A stretch of DNA of 64,000 nucleotides from Branchiostoma floridae (taxonomy: Eukaryota > Chordata > Leptocardii > Amphioxiformes > Branchiostomatidae), in the NCBI RefSeq assembly GCF_000003815.2, contig NC_049979.1, forward strand, positions 4,359,293 through 4,423,292, read 5' to 3'. Both the position numbers and the translations under genes were made by a program. Shown in pieces: positions 61,744 through 64,000 of the stretch. The notes beneath the pieces are model-generated. The model was not told the origin of the DNA, made no database searches, and was given only the letters and a program-made list of their open reading frames with translations. Within the stretch, counting starts at the first letter, position 1. The number at the start of each line of letters is the position of its first letter.

Positions 61744-64000
61744 GTATTTTTTTAAATTTATCTTTTTATTAATTTCCAACAAAGGCAAACAAAGAATAAA
61801 TACAAAGGAAATACAACGGATCCTGTGATAAGGATAAAGCAAGTAAAAAGAACGTAAATGGAGTAATTCTTATGAATACAAATCATTAGGGGTAGTAATT
61901 ACAAATAAACAAGCAGATATAATACAAACAAACAGAAATAATCCTGATTAGGATGATATAAAATCAAAACTGTAACACAAGATTATATGCTGAACATAAG
62001 GAACTGATTTTTATAACAAAAGAAAATCATGATAACATATAAATGGAAAAGTATCCATTGGTTTGGCTGTTCAGCACACACAGCCAGGCCTGCCCAACTA
62101 GCCTGTGGCTATTACAAAGGGCTAGCCCTGCTGACGAAAACAGAGACAATACAAATGGAATTGGACAGGATACTTATCAAAATAATATTCTAAGTACAAA
62201 AAAAGATAGAAATAAAAAAGATATATACATGGTGTAAAGTCAAGATGCAAATTTTTCTTATATAATGTCACATCCTATAATAGTATAAATCCACAGTGTA
62301 AGTTACTATAACTTATCTTAGACTGGACCACATTTCAAACTATTATTGAGGCCTCCTCTAGACTGTCATGAACACCTGGATATCTGAATTGTGTATACAT
62401 CGGGGCTTACTGATGCTGCATTCAGTACTGTAGATCTCTTTGAATTCACCGTGTCATCACTGTGGCAGACTTGATGTTACATCCCAGTCATGCACTTTAA
62501 TTAGGTAAGCGCGGATGTAACACTACTACAGTCTTCTCAAGTCAGTATCAGTTCAGATTGAGTCAAAGTTGTCCGGACAGAATCAGTAATTTCCGGGATG
62601 AAATAACACATGTTTTACTTCAATTGGTATGGCTTTTATGCCATATGAAAACTTGGATTATGAGGATTAGTCTAAGTACATGTACATGCAAGGTGGCTTT
62701 GGGCTCTGCCCATGGTAGTCATTTTTCTGTGTGAACCATAAGGGAATACGGGCAGGGCTTTGGAAGTCCAATAGTAACGTCCATTATTATGTTTGCGGAG
62801 AGATGTTTAACAGCACCTTAAACGGTAGGTCCCTTGTGAGATATTGTTTCAATCTTTGATATAAGTTCATTGTTGTATTTTATGATGATGATCATGATGA
62901 TGATGTCTTAGCTTATTACCTAGTGACGTAGTGGTGGGTATGTGTGTTAACTATTACCATTGTACCATCCTTGGGGAAAATATTGCCATTACATACAATA
63001 TGTAACTGTATAAGACAGATATCTGTGCTCCAACATTTGACAATTGGGTGTCAGAAAAGTCTTACCATTGTTTGGCAGGGACTTTTAAGTGTATCACGTG
63101 TCATACATCTAGCGGCAAGGCATTAGGGGTGAAGTGTCTCTCGGGTATTCTTGGTTGAAGGAAAATACATCACTATGATATCACATAGGATTTGCACATT
63201 CTCTGCTGTGTGTAATTCTCAAACTCACATGGCTATCAACATCATCAGCTGAAGGTTGAAACATTTTGTAATTTCTACACAAAAATTGTGGTCTTCATGG
63301 ATATTACTTGGTTCTAACTGGAAAGCAACAGGTAAGAAATAATTAGTTTTAATGGCCATCCGTGCAACCAGCACGCATGGATGATGATGATGATGAGTTT
63401 TAATGGTAGTGGGCACTGCTTCCTGTCATGGGCTAGACATCTCTATGAAATATCCTGTTTGCAGCTACGTAGAGTAAGAGGATTGCCTTAAAATAGCTGA
63501 TAGTAGTAGTCATTTCCTTTCGCTGCTACAAAGCAGCTGCGGTAGCTGGTATGCTTGATGAAACAATTTTGTTTGATCAGCTTAGTTGATGCTAGGAAGG
63601 AAGTGATTTGATGTAAGAAGGATGACAGCAGGGATGACAGCCAGGATTATGCTTAAAGAAGCAAAGCCTCGGTCTGTCGTAATCAACAGGTTAGCTCAAC
63701 ATGTTGACATGGAGCATTTTATTAGAAAGGTGTATCTTGGTAAACATCTGTTAAACCAGGAATGAGTGTCATTTGAAAAGATGTGTAGTGTCACTTTGGT
63801 GTTTTGATGGCCTGCCTCATACCACACTGATGTCAAGTAGTATGGAAAGAAGCAGAAAGCAATTAGATCCTTATTGTATATATTATAAACATGTCATGAT
63901 GACATTAGGATGGAATCCAGAGGTAAAGAATGTATTGTCCTCCCTTCTTGTTGTTGTGAGATGCAGCCACATGAAAAATGCTAGGAGAAGAGTTAGTAGT
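61744..64000 (+). other. TOGARAM1: TOGARAM1 intron 3, start
   Basis: Starts at the gtattt donor and is immediately A/T-rich (about 61.75-62.25 kb, A-rich on the plus strand), which may be the reverse-oriented end of a retroelement. No further exon is visible before the right edge. Confidence 0.6.

Overview
The window is intron-rich animal DNA of moderate GC, dominated by interspersed and palindromic repeats, with two protein-coding genes that can be read with confidence. The gene pair and the style of the repeats (many small inverted-repeat elements with TTCGCGG or CAGGGCTCGAAA motifs) suggest an invertebrate deuterostome, most likely a lancelet (Branchiostoma). The species is an inference, not proved by the sequence.

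Layout. (1) 1-25.3 kb: no gene can be supported. This is intergenic or distal DNA holding a tRNA-derived SINE, several MITE-like inverted repeats, a GC-rich stretch at about 12.3-12.9 kb, and an octamer-rich tandem repeat inside a 1.3-kb element (21.6-23.0 kb). (2) 26,128-32,190, minus strand: a complete five-exon BTB-BACK-Kelch gene, KLHL28. Its exons join in frame into 574 residues. A 15-copy, 58-bp tandem array at the exon 4 boundary has amplified the 3' splice site itself. (3) 32,191-34,351: a 2.2-kb divergent intergenic region with a perfect NRF1-type palindrome, a YY1-like site, a long hairpin and a decayed copy of the neighbouring gene's start region. (4) 34,352 to beyond the right edge, plus strand: TOGARAM1 (crescerin). 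A 667-codon first coding exon carries two TOG domains; a 22.8-kb repeat-filled intron follows, then two short linker exons at 59.2 and 61.6 kb. The C-terminal TOG domains lie outside the window.

KLHL28 is predicted to be a CUL3 ubiquitin-ligase adaptor. TOGARAM1 is a ciliary tubulin-binding protein. They are not known to act in one pathway, but the same head-to-head arrangement occurs in human 14q21, so this looks like an ancient shared-promoter gene pair.

The transposable elements are unusually legible. I could read target-site duplications (TSDs) for 8-bp (hAT-like), 9-bp (MULE-like) and TAA (PIF/Harbinger-like) elements and for two SINEs, one of them nested inside a palindromic element. 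Exon borders were placed by reading splice sites and checking phase by hand; no alignment or search was run.
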